From positions 95,412-159,411 of the forward strand of contig RHPI01001037.1 of NCBI GenBank assembly GCA_009103225.1: a DNA stretch of 64,000 bases, in the 5' to 3' direction. This DNA is from Chlorokybus atmophyticus. Lineage: Eukaryota; Streptophyta; Chlorokybophyceae; Chlorokybales; Chlorokybaceae. The translations under genes were made by a program, and so were the position numbers. Below, in pieces: positions 45,949 through 58,089 of this stretch. Numbering within the stretch: position 1 is the stretch's first letter; each line of letters opens with the position of its first letter. The notes below the pieces were generated by a model, which saw only the letters and a program-made list of their open reading frames with translations, had not been told where the DNA came from and searched no databases.

Positions 45949-48707
45949 CTATAGGAACGGTTGCCGTTCTCCGCGCCTTGCACTTCCCTTGCCACTACCG
46001 TCCAGGTCAATCTCATAATATGGTCCCTCAGCATGCGCTGTTTCACCCTCTGCAACTATGCCAGCATGGCCTGACCGTAGGGTCGGGGGCAGCTGCTGTT
46101 GCTGCATCTCCACTGCAACCACAGCACAACCACACAAGGTGTTCAAACACCAGACTGTCGCAATGCGGGTGCAACCACCAAACTTACAATGCTAGCATGC
46201 TGGCAAAGTTATCATCGCATGCCAATATAAACCACTCGGTGCAGCAGAGACAAGCACACCTGTGTCGTGAAGTGCAGCATAGGACACAACAGGTCGTGGA
46301 AGAAGCCTGACCGCCGCCCAAGCAGAAATGAAGCTGACCACCGCGCCAGCCACAAAAGCAGGCTCATTTGAGCCCCCGAACATGCTGTCCAGTGGACCTG
46401 ATCCCAGCGCCACAACCACCTGTAGTGCGACGCAGTAATCAGCATTCTCACACTACTAACTGTCACAATTGCCGCGTACCTGAGGTACCACAATAGCCAG
46501 ATTCATGACTCCCATTGCAAGGCCTTGCCCTCCGCCCGAAGCAGTGGTGTACTGCGCGGTGAGTGCGTATGGCACGGACATGCTGATGGACCATGCAATG
46601 CCAAGCAACGCGATAAGCGCAATTGCTGCGCCTTTGTCTGCTGTGTTGGGAGGCTGCGCGGCAGCGACAACCACTGTTGTTGCGGCAAGCAGGATTCCCC
46701 GCCAGGCATTACCAAATGCCCATGTGCGCGTTGCACCAAACCTTTCGCAAAGCGGCTTCACAAACGGGCTGACAACCGCCGATACTGCCTTGAACCTCAC
46801 AGCAAGGAATGTTAGTAAGCTTTGCACTAACGCATGCACACCAAGGCTCACTCAGCGGGTGTGCTGTTGTCACGCACCAGCTCCAGGGAAACCACTCAGA
46901 CAGTGAGTACATAATGATAGACTCACCGACTTCAACAACAAGCCAAAGCTTCCAGCACGGACGCCATTGTTGTAGGTGTCAAGCGTTGCTGATGGAGTCC
47001 CGTTCAGAGCCTGGGGCAAGCCTCCATAGACATCTGAAGCAACAATTGTGCAAACACCTTGACTAGGCATGTAGTCGGAAATTGTATTTTGTTTTACAGT
47101 AAACATGGTTGTCCGTCACACAGCAATATGTTCAGATGCATACTTACCTCGTGCCATCCAATCCGTATTGTAAAGGAAAAACGAAAACCACCTGCCGAGT
47201 GTCAACTGTCAACCATTGTGCAACATGGACAGCGCATGGATGAGAGAATGGACGTGTGCAGACCCCAGCAATGCCAGTCTACGCACCCAAGCCAAGAGAG
47301 AGCCTGCACAACCATTAGCCTCCGCATGGACTCTGGCAGCTGCATGATGCCATCCACTGCTGCGATTGTGTCACTACAGCAGCGCCTCTTTGCAGCACCC
47401 TGACGCGCACGTCAATGGGACAAAATGAGCAGTGTACAACCATATGAGAAGTGTGCAACTTACTGTTGATGATAGCGCTGAAAAGCACACCTCCTTGGAC
47501 TGACACGATAGAGCGGTTGACTCCACATCCTCTGGTGAGTCGCCTGGCAGTGTTTCCTTTGCGACGATTAACGTTACTGCCGTGCAGATCGCCAGGAAGA
47601 GAACCGCACAAAAGAAGGCACCCTGATTGGCACAAGCATTGCCTTAGCATGCAAGACCTGCAAGCAGCCTTTCAACGGCAGGATGCATGACAAGGTGGGG
47701 GCGTCACCCTGCTGCTGCGTGTGCCTTACCTTGAGATCAGCACAAGCTCGCCCGCATGCTTCCGTTTGCAGGAATGGAAGCCACGCATGCCACTGACCGA
47801 TCGCCCCTGCCCCATACCCAAGGAAGTTGCCAATTGACAACCACATCGCCGTGTACGCATTGGCCTCTTCTCGCTGTGTTGCACCTGCATGACTTGGCTG
47901 TTAAACTGGTTGACAGTAACCAACCAATCCAAGAGGCAAAGTGTTGACTGGGTTCAGCTACCTGCGAGGTCAGCCACCAGTGCTCGACAAGGCCCGGCGA
48001 TTGTGTTGTTGGCGATGTCTAGCAACCAGAACCCCAACACAAAGACAAGTATTGCTCGTGGGGTGCTCCCATCCAGACCGTCCCCAAGCAAGCGCCCTAG
48101 ATCTGACGCGTTGCCGATCAATATGACGGCAACTGCCACCAGCACAGCACCTGCAAAATGCATGCATGCGAGCTAGGATACCAGCAGTGCATGTCACAAA
48201 CGGCTGATGCATAACTGCAATCACCAAAAACGCACCAACTGCTACAAAAGGCCGCCGGCGGCCCCATTTGGTCCTGCACCGGTCAGACCAAGCTCCAACG
48301 TACGGCTGAACTAACAGGCCAGAGATTGGGCCGCAGAGCCATATGAATGACGACCAGAAGTGAGGTAGACCGAGTTCCTGAGCACAACAATGTCTCAACT
48401 CCAGTGACTAAGCAACTTGGACAGGCGATATTCCGGTTGCGCACCTGAACGTATGGTGTGAGCAACGATAGCTGGAGAGCCCAGCCAAACTGCACGCCTG
48501 CAAACACAACCGAGATTGCTATCAACTGCCAGCGAGGGCATGGCGCCCCACACCCTGTCGGGCCTGGTACCTGCTCACAGACAAAGACAGAGACGTATCA
48601 CACGAGACGCCAGTGACGGCAGTAAAGTACACAGCGATGCTTCTTGAAACAAGGTCGAAGCACACCGCATTTGGGAAGTGGTGTACCTCTACAGTGTGCA
48701 CGTCCAT
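45949..48707 (-). CDS. SUT: SUT/SUC-type sucrose/H+ symporter
   Basis: Twelve-helix MFS transporter of the glycoside-pentoside-hexuronide group, expected to carry sucrose with protons across the plasma or vacuolar membrane. The first exon (48707-48687) encodes MDVHTVE. Exon 2 (48570-48445) has [17 protein letters not shown]. Exon 3 (48377-48236) has [20 protein letters not shown] and [14 protein letters not shown], the family signatures. Exon 4 (48150-47962) has [20 protein letters not shown]. Later exons have [20 protein letters not shown] (about 47860), [11 protein letters not shown] (about 47160), [14 protein letters not shown] (about 46960), [20 protein letters not shown] (about 46520) and [20 protein letters not shown] (about 46390). 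A last exon (about 46120-45949) gives a cytosolic tail ending GERQPFL. Substrate is inferred from family. Confidence 0.92.
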
Positions 48708-49428
48708 GCTGGCCTCATTTTATGAATGTGTTACATGTTGCCAGCGCCTGTCCTGCATGTTTGGACTGTGCTTTATTCGACGTTGTCGCTGGCATGCGGT
48801 GTACTGCAATGGAGGTGGTGAGCATGGCATGGTGCCTGAAATGCTAGCATCTGCTTTGAACATAGCACTGCCTCATCACACAGTGACTGCTGCATGACAA
48901 GTCATCATGAAAGTGCGAAGCCAGCAAGGTAAACATGCCCTTTGGCAGTGTGTGATAGCTCGTGCGTGCCGTTACAGCGACCGACAAATGGCAACTAGTT
49001 GCGTGGGTGATAGGCAGTGCCGCAGTGCAAACCACCATGCTTTCAGTATGTAGTATGCAAGTACCGTGGATTACTATTGACATGCATGCCAAAAGCAAAC
49101 TGAGGTGACGTCATACACCGCAAGACCAGGGCCAATGTTGACTGTGTCTCCAGCAGCCGCCTACCTGCTGGATTGCAACGCCGCCACCGCCGAGAACCAC
49201 TTCCGTGGCTGTTATTCACAACGTAGCTTCAACGTCAGCACTAGAATGCTCACTCTGCCAACCGAGCCGCCACCGTACCTGCGCCAGCAACGGCCTACGA
49301 CACGGACGACGACCACCACGACCAGGCAAGCCACATGCTACATGCTGCCGGCAACGTGTGTTTTCGCCGACATGTCGACGTTTGTGTCCCAGTGAACAAC
49401 GTCGGCTGTCGGTGTGTAGGTGGAGCGG

Positions 49429-49438
49429 AAACCCTAAA
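49429..49438 (+). promoter_or_regulatory. telo-box upstream of the PRP5 gene
   Basis: AAACCCTAAA lies 76 bp upstream of the helicase start codon. It matches the plant telo-box; function is inferred. Confidence 0.45.
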
Positions 49439-49513
49439 CAAATTTTAACCCAGCCGCGGACGAGGCGGCGGCGGAGGAAGGAGCGGCGGAGGGAGGAGGG
49501 AGCATTGCCCAAC

Positions 49514-52500
49514 ATGCCGATGGACGAGGATATGGAGATGGAGCATGTACCTTCATCAGTTCCAACGGAGGAGGCGCCGTCCGCCGCTACGCTGAAACAT
49601 AAGGAGAGGCATTACAGGAAGAAGGACGGCGACAGGGAGGATGCTGATGGTGACGGTGCAGGCAGGGAGGAGACGGATGCTGAGAGGCATGAGCGTCATC
49701 AGCGCCGACGTGAAGAGAAGGAGAAGAGACGAGAGGAGCGTCGTAAGCATAAGGATAAAGACAAGGACAACGATAAAGACCGGCACAAAGACAGGTGGGT
49801 GTTTGAGGCGCGTATTGAAATACTGTCATTTGCCGTGCATGTATGGTAATTACAAAAGCCGCTCTGTTGTTGGCTATGAATCTGCAGCTCTTCGGTGTGT
49901 GGCATTACCGTGTTTGTGCCTGCAAGTATGCTGATTAGAACATGAACAGGACGATGAGCTGCTTGCATAGCATGATCGCACTGGAGAGCTGATGTTAGGT
50001 ACACCACGCGCGTTGTAGTTCTGTCGCTTTGCTTTGCATGTGTGTGGTGTTACTGACGCACACCCTAGGCACAGTCGGAAGGACAAGCACAAGGACAAAG
50101 AGCATCGTCATAAACGCAAGGATGGCAGCACTGACGTTATTGCAGCGGATGGGCTGAAGCCCGATGCTGGTGTCCCAGAGTCTCCAGCTGTTTCGGCTGC
50201 TTGGACTGAAGCTGAGAACTTGGCGGTTGTCAATGGCAAACACGATGGCGAATCATTGGAAACACGTCGTGACCAAAGGCATGTTCAGGAAAGGAATGGT
50301 CCAACTCATGATGAGCACATAAATCGCGATCTCGGCAGGGAAGCAAGAGCAAACAGCCGCGATTGTGTCGAGCGCAGCAGGTCTGCTTCACGTGATGTTG
50401 TGGATGAACCAGCCAGAGAAGTCCGAGCTAGAGAAACTTCTCGGGAGAGAGGTGAAAGGAAGCGCGATCGCAGTCGGGAACGCAGCCGCGAACGAAGCCG
50501 CGACCGGCAAGACAGGTCTGCGGATCCTGATAGGGACGGACGCAGGGAGGAACGTGGTAGGGGCAGACCGCGAGAACGAGATGATGAGCGCCTTGAACGA
50601 GACAAAAGCCAAGATCATGGTGACAAGCGCAGTGAGAGGAAAGCCAGAGACGACATCTCTCACAGAGACAAAAAGCGACGACCGGAAGCGCATGATGACA
50701 GCAGAAAGCATCAGCCTAGCAAGGAAGAAGTTGCTGTACCACAGGTCTGCTTGGCCATTTGCTGCATATCGTGTACTTATGCCGTGTAGGCAGCGCACTC
50801 ATCAGTGTCAACTGCAGGAGACACCAAAAGACACTCTCAGTGCAGAAGAAGAACAGGCAAGGGTGGAAGCAGAGATCGAGAAGAGAAGAAAGCGAGCAGC
50901 GGAGTGGCAGGTGAGACAACATGTTGTTGTGTTGTGCTCATGACAGGATGACGTTGAGTAGGAAGCTGTGGGAAGGATGCGTGCCTGCTGTGCATCTTTA
51001 CGTTGTTGTGCTATATATTAATCTTGCTTTTCCCCAGCGCATGAGACAGCAACAAGAGCAGGAGGCAGCCGCAGCACAGGCAACAGAGGAGCCCGAGGCA
51101 AACCGACAGCAGTGGTCCTTGGAGGGAGAGGATGAAGATGCTGAGGGTGAAGCCGCAGCTGCGGCCGCAGCTGATGAGACTGCTTTTGATGATGCACGGT
51201 ATGGATGTGCCATGTGACTTTGGTGGGAGGTGGTTGTGACACTTGGTCGTTGTAAGGGGTGATGTTTTTGCTAATTTGCTGGCTTCTATCAGGAACTTTC
51301 CTAGTGTTGTCAAGCAAGAAGACGCCGGTGTCGCAGATGTCTTTATGACAGACGACAAGGCCACCTCACAATCAAAGGCAGCAGAAGCTGTCCCTGCTGC
51401 AGAGCCTGAGGATGATGTTGACCCACTCGACGCATTCATGGCTGCAGAGGTACTGCCAGAGGTTGCACGTCTGAAGGCAGCTGAAAAGCCAGCTGCACCA
51501 GCCGTTGCAAGCGTTAAGTCAGCGCCGCAAGCCCAGTCATCACGACGCGATTACTTTGTGGCTCCACCCAGCAATACTGCAGGTTCAACGAAGGGTGCAG
51601 TTGTTTCTGAGGCGCAATCTGACGAAGACTATGCTACGTCTGAGAGCGAGCAGTCTGAGGGCGAGGATGAGATTCTGAAGAAGTTGACAAAGCAGAGCAA
51701 GATGGACAAGCTGGTTGCTGTTGATCATAGCACAGTGAGTACAGTGTGTGCACAGCCACTTACAGACACTGTGCACTTGTTCGCAGTCACAGTTTACAAT
51801 CAGATAGGCTTTTTGTGCATTCTTGCCGGTTCATCGGTGGTGATGTCCTGCAGATCAAGTATGAGGCGTTCAGGAAGGACTTTTATGTCGAGGCGCGAGA
51901 CATACAGCGCATGACAACTGAAGAGGTCACCGAGTATCGTCAAGAGCTTGGTGGCATCAAGGTGCGCGGGAAGAACTGCCCAAAACCCATAAAGACTTGG
52001 TCACAAGCGGGACTGCCGTCGCGTGTCTTGGACATTTTGAAGCGTAACAACTTTGACAAACCCATGCCTATCCAAGCACAGGCTATGCCTGTCATCATGA
52101 GTGGCCGCGATTGCATTGGCATCGCAAAGACTGGATCTGGCAAAACACTGGCCTTTGTTTTACCAATGCTGCGGCATATCATGGATCAGCCTCCGCTAAT
52201 GCAAGGTGATGGCCCCATTGGCTTCATCATGGCCCCAACCCGCGAGCTTGTGCAGCAGATCTATTTTGACATCAGGCGCTTTGCCAAAGTGCTGAACCTG
52301 ACTGCTGTATGCGTTTTTGGCGGCTCCGGCATAGCAAACCAGATTACAGATCTCAAGCGAGGCTGTGAGATTGTTGTCTGCACGCCTGGTCGCATCATTG
52401 ACATTCTTTGCACCTCTGGAGGCAAGATAACCAACTTGCGAAGAGTTACATACGTGGTGCTTGACGAGGCTGACAGGATGTTTGACATGGGGTTTGAGCC

Positions 52501-54157
52501 TCAAATAACACGAATCCTGCAGAACATGCGACCAGGCAAGCAGACTGTCATGTTCTCCGCCACATTTCCACGTTCTGTTGAAGTCCTTGCCAGGAGGGCT
52601 TTGACCGCGCCTGTTGAGATTCAGATTGGAGGTCGTAGTGTTGTCAACAAGGACATCGAGCAGGTTGTGGAAGTACGCCCAGAGGATCAACGGTTCCTTC
52701 GCGTGCTTGAACTCCTCGGCGAGTGGTATGAAAAGGGCAAGGTAAGCTGAGTCATGCTCAAGGTCATGCAATGCTCCAGCGTCAGTGGTGATCAATGGTT
52801 TTCTTGGGCATTGCATGATTGTCTGCACCGCAGGTGCTCATTTTTGTGCAAACACAAGAGAAGTGTGACACCTTGTTCCGGGAACTCCTGAAGCATGGAT
52901 ATGGATGCCTCAGTCTACACGGTGGCAAAGATCAGTCTGATCGCGAGTCTACCATACAGGATTTCAAGAGCAATGTGTGCAGTTTGCTGATAGCAACAAG
53001 TGTGGCTGCACGTGGTCTGGATGTCAAGGAGCTGCGGTTGGTTTTGAATTACGATGTTCCAAACCATTACGAGGACTACGTGCATCGTGTTGGCCGCACC
53101 GGTCGCGCTGGCAACAAGGTATTAGCATTCACTGTGTTCACGATTCAGCACTTGCAGTTCCTACGCCTGAGAAGGTTTCATCAGCAGTTTGTGCTGCGCG
53201 CAGGGAACTTCAATTACATTTATTGCGCCAGACGAAGACAGATACGCACCAGATTTGGTGCAAGCCTTGGAGTTGTCAGGGGCATCCGTTCCAGAGGACC
53301 TTAAGAAGATTGCTGACGAGTTTGACAAGAAAAGGCAGGCGGGATTGGTACATGCCCATGGCAGCGGGTATGGTGGCAGTGGCTTCAAGTTTGATGAGCA
53401 AGAAGAGGAGGCACGCAAGCAGGATCGCAAGATTCTGGCGTTGGAGTATGGGGTTGCCTTGGGAACAAGAGATGATGAAGACAGCGATGAGGACGATGAG
53501 GTGTTTAAAGCTGGCACCTTGCAAGAGAAAGCTGAGAAAGAGCGCCTTGCTGCAGCCGCTAAAGCTCAGAGCGCGACTCCGGCGCCACCTCCTGACAGCA
53601 TGGAAGCAAAGGTTGCTGCCGCGCGCGCAATGGCAGAGCGCATTGCTCAACAACATGCAGAAAGGGCCAAGACGAATGCAAATGCACCGAGAATCGCTCA
53701 GTTGCAGGCTCAGCAAGTAGCATTGCAGGGCATTCTAGATTCAGAGGGGCCGGTCACTCAGGCTGCCAAGGCTGCTGCTTTTGCGGCTATGATTACTGTG
53801 AAAGCAGAGTTGGGTAAATTGCTTGAAGAGCCCGAAGGAGGGCATGAAGCAGAAGTTGAGGTCAACGACTTCCCACAACATGCTCGCTGGAAGGTCACAC
53901 ACAAGGACTCGTTATCTCAGATTACCGAATACACTGGGGCTGCTATTACCACTCGTGGGCAGTACTACCCCACCGGCAAAAACCCACCACCTGGCGAACG
54001 CAAGCTGTACCTTCTTATTGAGGGTCCTACTGAGATCAGCGTCAAGCGTGCCAAGGCTGAGATCAAACGCATACTTGAGGAAGAGACATCCAAAGTTGCT
54101 GGAGCTTTTCCCGGCCAGCCCCAGCTACCTGGACGCTACTCTCTTACAAATGGCTAA
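49514..54157 (+). CDS. PRP5: DEAD-box splicing helicase PRP5/DDX46 (plant RH42 type)
   Basis: Nuclear RNA-dependent ATPase that remodels U2 snRNP at the branch site before prespliceosome formation. Eight exons (49514-49794, 50069-50744, 50818-50910, 51038-51198, 51293-51734, 51854-52741, 52834-53118, 53204-54157) give 1259 aa. The N-terminal third is extremely charged ([10 protein letters not shown], then [17 protein letters not shown]), an RS/RE-like region. DPLDAFM near residue 480 matches the DPLD motif by which Prp5 contacts SF3b. The helicase core has Q motif ([10 protein letters not shown]), [49 protein letters not shown] and [11 protein letters not shown]. The C-terminus has an alanine-rich helix and a KH-like segment ([20 protein letters not shown]) seen in this family. 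Long antisense ORFs here are shadows. Confidence 0.97.
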
Positions 54158-57068
54158 GAACTGCAGTTTAGTGGCGGTGTTGCCTCGAATTGCTGGTCTG
54201 TTCAGGTATGCGGAGCATCTTCAATCTTTCACACTGCTGCCATCTGGTCGATCGGCTAACATAGTTGTGGGGGATATCAGGTGGTGTTCTGTCACCCTGG
54301 CAGTGGCGATACCCAGTCGATTGAAGTGGCGTGGACACTAATCACCGTTGATTACGGTAGCTCACACAGTGTGCGATTATAATACACATTGTAGTTCTGT
54401 TGCTTAGCTATGCAGCGACTGCTGCTGAAAGTTTGCAGGCTAGTGTGTGGAGCAGGAGGTCTGCGTTGAGGTATGTGTGATACCAAGATTGATGTGTTGT
54501 GCAGGTTACGGTTGCTGCGTGCCACCCCACCGGTTGCACGGACCGGTGATCCGTTTCGCCCTACACGACACCCGCCATGCTTACAGAGCGTGCATTGGCG
54601 CTGGTTGTCACGTTGTGGTGGCTAAGTAGGGCCTATGTCTGAAATGTGCCGCTTCAGCTCAATTGATCTACGATGGGGCACTACGGTGTTAGCTGCGAAG
54701 AAGGTCTGGTGTTTGCAAGGCCAGTACAGTAAGGAAACAGAGTGGCACTAATGTGCAGCAACTCGCTGCCAGCTGCGTCTCAACTAAACCAGTATGAAAG
54801 CACAGGGCACGTGTAGTCATACAAACGATGAAGGGTGGTCTACCCTCTGCACAATCGCGTCCATGTCGCATCAACACATGGTATGCCATTCAGCAGAGTG
54901 ACCATGCATGTCTAACAGCATCGCGCATATCCTGTACACTGCATCAACGTATTGCAATGTGCATACATGTCACAGATTACATACTCGCCAGTGCCAAACT
55001 GTGAAAGCCTGCGCGTTGGAAGGCATTGATTGTTGAAATATGTCGACGAAATTGGGTGATAAATGTGCATCAAGCTGTTGCTCTCCAAACCCCTCAATAG
55101 TGCGGTGCGCGCATTCCAATATCAACTTTGCAAAACTTTCAACGGCCACAGGATTTCACGTGGCGCATCACCCATGGTGAGAGCCCATCACAAATACACA
55201 TCTATTGGCTACAAAACACCTTAAGACCACAACAACAACAAGCCCAACATGTCAGCAGCAAGTGCGCCACAACGCTTCCCTCACCTGTGCTAGACTGCCT
55301 GCCCATGCATAGGGTAGAGTAATGGGGCCATTGGTAGCATAGCAAGCAAGCAATGCTAAGTCATGCACTTCATGCAATCAATGTGTTGTGGTTGTTTGGG
55401 TTGAACGTGCAAAGCCTGCTACCATGCCTCAAGCTTCCATTGGTAATGGGTATAGAGTAGGACGCACTGCTGGCGGTTGCAGCCGTGTAGATTGGTTGCG
55501 TTCTAGGGTTGTATGCTGTGTGTTGTGCGGTATGCATGGAGTGTGATACGTAGCATGCACACACTATCAATGTATTAGTAATGAGAGGATTGACAATGGA
55601 TATACCATATGCTATGCATCTGCCACTCAAAAAAGCGTATGTAGCGCACAGGTCATCAAAGAGGCCCAGGAGTGCATTTCCGTTTGGTCTTTCTGTTTGC
55701 TCACACCAATACACAAATATGCACAGTGTTGTGTGTTTGTTGTGTACGGTTGGTTGGTGGCAATTGGGTGTGGTATGATATCACTTACACCGGACGCTTG
55801 TGTGTCACTAACAATAGAGGTGTCGCAATATACACATATGCACATGGTTCCAATGCCACTCGCTCGCTACTGTCAATCAGACCTATTGTACACATAACAT
55901 GTCAGATTTGCTGTTTTGGCCGCTGTCTCCACACAACCTCTTGTACCTACGGTCTTGCACTTGCACTTCATTCACGTAGACTAGAGAAGAGTCCCTGTAG
56001 GCTACAGGTGGTCGTGTGCGAATAATGTGTTGTGCATTATGTTATTTGGTTGTGATTTTGAAGCTTGGCATCGTGTGTGGCATGATGTTTGTCTATAGCC
56101 TATGATGCGATCCCGATGACTACCTTCAATACATGCATGAGAGGCAACTGTGCACAGTGGAGGCAATTGCCGTGCCACTCGTCACGTGTTGCTTCTCTGG
56201 AACTGGCGCATGTTGCTAGCATGATTCTGGCTGCACCATAATATAGCTTGAGATTAATTATTCCCTTTGTGCACTTTATGCATGGGGTACAAGTCATAGA
56301 GAAAAGCAGACAACCCAGAACCAATTACACAGCACCACAAGTAGCAAGCAGACCAGGAACGGAGACAGGCAAGAGCAGTTAAAATTATGGGCCATCATTG
56401 ATGGCAGGGGCATTACAACTGAGTACGCTATGTGCACTATGTGCTCTAGGCGGGGCGGGGCATTAGGATGTAGTAATCAGCGGCAAGCGATGCATGGAAG
56501 GCGCATGCAGCTTGCATGGTGCTGACCTGGGGCCGTCAACACAGTGAGCGAAAAGTGAGCCCTCGAACGTGGACGTGGACGTGGACGGCAAACGCAAACG
56601 ATGACAACTCCTCCACGCTTGCTTCCATGTAGCACATTTGTAGCACATTAACTCCAGGCGTTTGGCGCGGTCATCTGGGCGGGGCGGCGGTGGCATCGTG
56701 GTCGTCACCCTCGACGACCTCAGCTTCGATGGCCGCAGTGTTTGCGACTGCCTCGCAGCACGCAGCAACAAACGCCCTGCTGCCGGAGGCGACGAGAGCG
56801 CCACACCGGCCGCTCCGCAGCAGCAGGCAACCACTCACTAGGAGGTCAGCAACTGATTGAATTCAGCTCAATCAACAAGCCTTGAAGACTGTGATAGACA
56901 TTTTTGTACCGCAACATGGACGCAGCAGTGTGTTTTACTACGCACACCTTGCTTAAATTTTTGCTTAACCTGCTCAACATGCAAGTGCATGGCAGCATGC
57001 ATGCATGTTCTGACTAGAATGATGGTTACACTAGTCGAGGTGGGGGTGGTGTTGCGAAGGTGAGGGCA
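54158..57068. other. 2.9-kb interval without a recognised gene
   Basis: No spliced coding pattern, RNA gene or repeat was recognised. TG/CA-rich sequence dominates 55.3-56.1 kb. An isolated arginine-rich minus-strand ORF at 56834-56463 has no homology signal I can name. The left part includes the PRP5 3' UTR. Confidence 0.5.
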
Positions 57069-57651
57069 ATGGTTGCGTTGCGGGTGGAGAAGTGGGACGA
57101 GGCGAAGCACGGCCAGCTGTCCGCCGACAGGATGGCGCGCCTGCTGGCTTCTGAGGGCTACTCCGTGCAGCGATACACCTTCCGCCCAGGCACAGTGTTT
57201 TCAGGCAAGAGTTTGGTGGTGGTTCACTCAGTCAGTATTGCAAACTTGCTGATGTGATGCATGCAAGCACGCATGCACGATCAGGGCGATGATGAGTAAC
57301 ACTGCGCAGACCATTCGCATGGGTGCTCAAAGAAGGATTCTATTGTTGCTGGCCGCTTCTTGTTTCGAATGGGTGGTGAAGAGGTAGGGACGGCGCATCA
57401 GGTGTGGTCATGCACGCATGCGATTCAAGGCGTGAATCACCCGTGTTTGTGTCTTGCAACTCACCTGTTGTGCGCAGACTTGTCAGTGGGTATGCATGCT
57501 CTTCTTGCACATGTGCGTGTCATGCCTTGAAGGCCCGCTTGCGCAGGTGGTGTTGGAGCCAGGAGACATGTTGGACGTGCCAGCTGGCGCCACACATTAT
57601 GCGGAAGTTGTCGGCGACGAGCCTGTTGTATTCTTCGATGCCTCCAAATAA
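57069..57651 (+). CDS. small cupin-domain protein
   Basis: Single cupin (double-stranded beta-helix) protein of 104 aa; function unknown. Three exons in phase: 57069-57204, 57310-57383 and 57547-57651. The N-terminal helix (RMARLLASEGYSVQRYTF) is followed by cupin motif 1 with DHSHGCSKKDSIVAGRF, where two metal-ligand histidines are present but the usual glutamate is not, and motif 2 PGDMLDVPAGATHYAEV. It ends FDASK. Intron 1 uses a GC donor (TCAG|GCAAGA), and the exon join is needed to keep the frame. A strong hairpin starts 9 nt after the stop, with AATAAA at 57725. Small plant and bacterial cupins of this size often bind metal, but no substrate can be inferred. Confidence 0.85.
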
Positions 57652-57660
57652 TGGGATTGC

Positions 57661-57715
57661 TACCTTGAACAGCTCTTTACAGTAGAAGTTCTACTGTAGA
57701 GAGCTGTGCAAGGTA
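57661..57715 (+). repeat. 27-bp hairpin in the cupin 3' UTR
   Basis: Arms 57661-57687 and 57689-57715 pair at 25 of 27 positions (TACCTTGAACAGCTC with GAGCTGTGCAAGGTA at the base, AGTAGAA with TTCTACT at the tip). It lies directly after the stop codon and before an AATAAA. It could be an RNA-stability or 3'-end element, a short inverted-repeat insertion or a small-RNA precursor. Confidence 0.9.
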
Positions 57716-58089
57716 CAGAAGAATAAAAACAAGGTCAAACATACTGTACGCCATCATTTGTTGACGCGTGTGTATATGGTAAATAGATTGCACAAACAGT
57801 GTATTACCCTGTGTATATAAACCACATGATCGCGAACGCGGGAGGCAACTGAGAACCTATTGGGCCTGTGTTATAACCTGCATGCCCCTTTGCCAATGCA
57901 CCACCTTGTTATGCTGTCAAATGGCATTGGAGGCCATCAAATAATTGCATATCATTACAAATGCTTCTATTATTCAGTTGCGTAATTTCCGGCAACTATT
58001 GGCATTGCATCGGTGCTAGCAATGGCAGCTAGCACACAAGTAACTATCTATCTATGCTCGACAACATGTACCCGAGTGACACCCGCGTG

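Noticed and set aside
50306-50605. Arginine/serine-rich minus-strand ORF over PRP5
   Set aside because: Antisense shadow of the RS/RE-coding exon of the helicase; reverse-complemented charged repeats look RS-rich.
52196-52828. 210-codon minus-strand ORF over the helicase core
   Set aside because: Antisense of conserved DEAD-box exon sequence; no motif of its own.
56463-56834. Arginine-rich minus-strand ORF as a gene
   Set aside because: No supporting splice sites, homology or start context; compositional bias alone.
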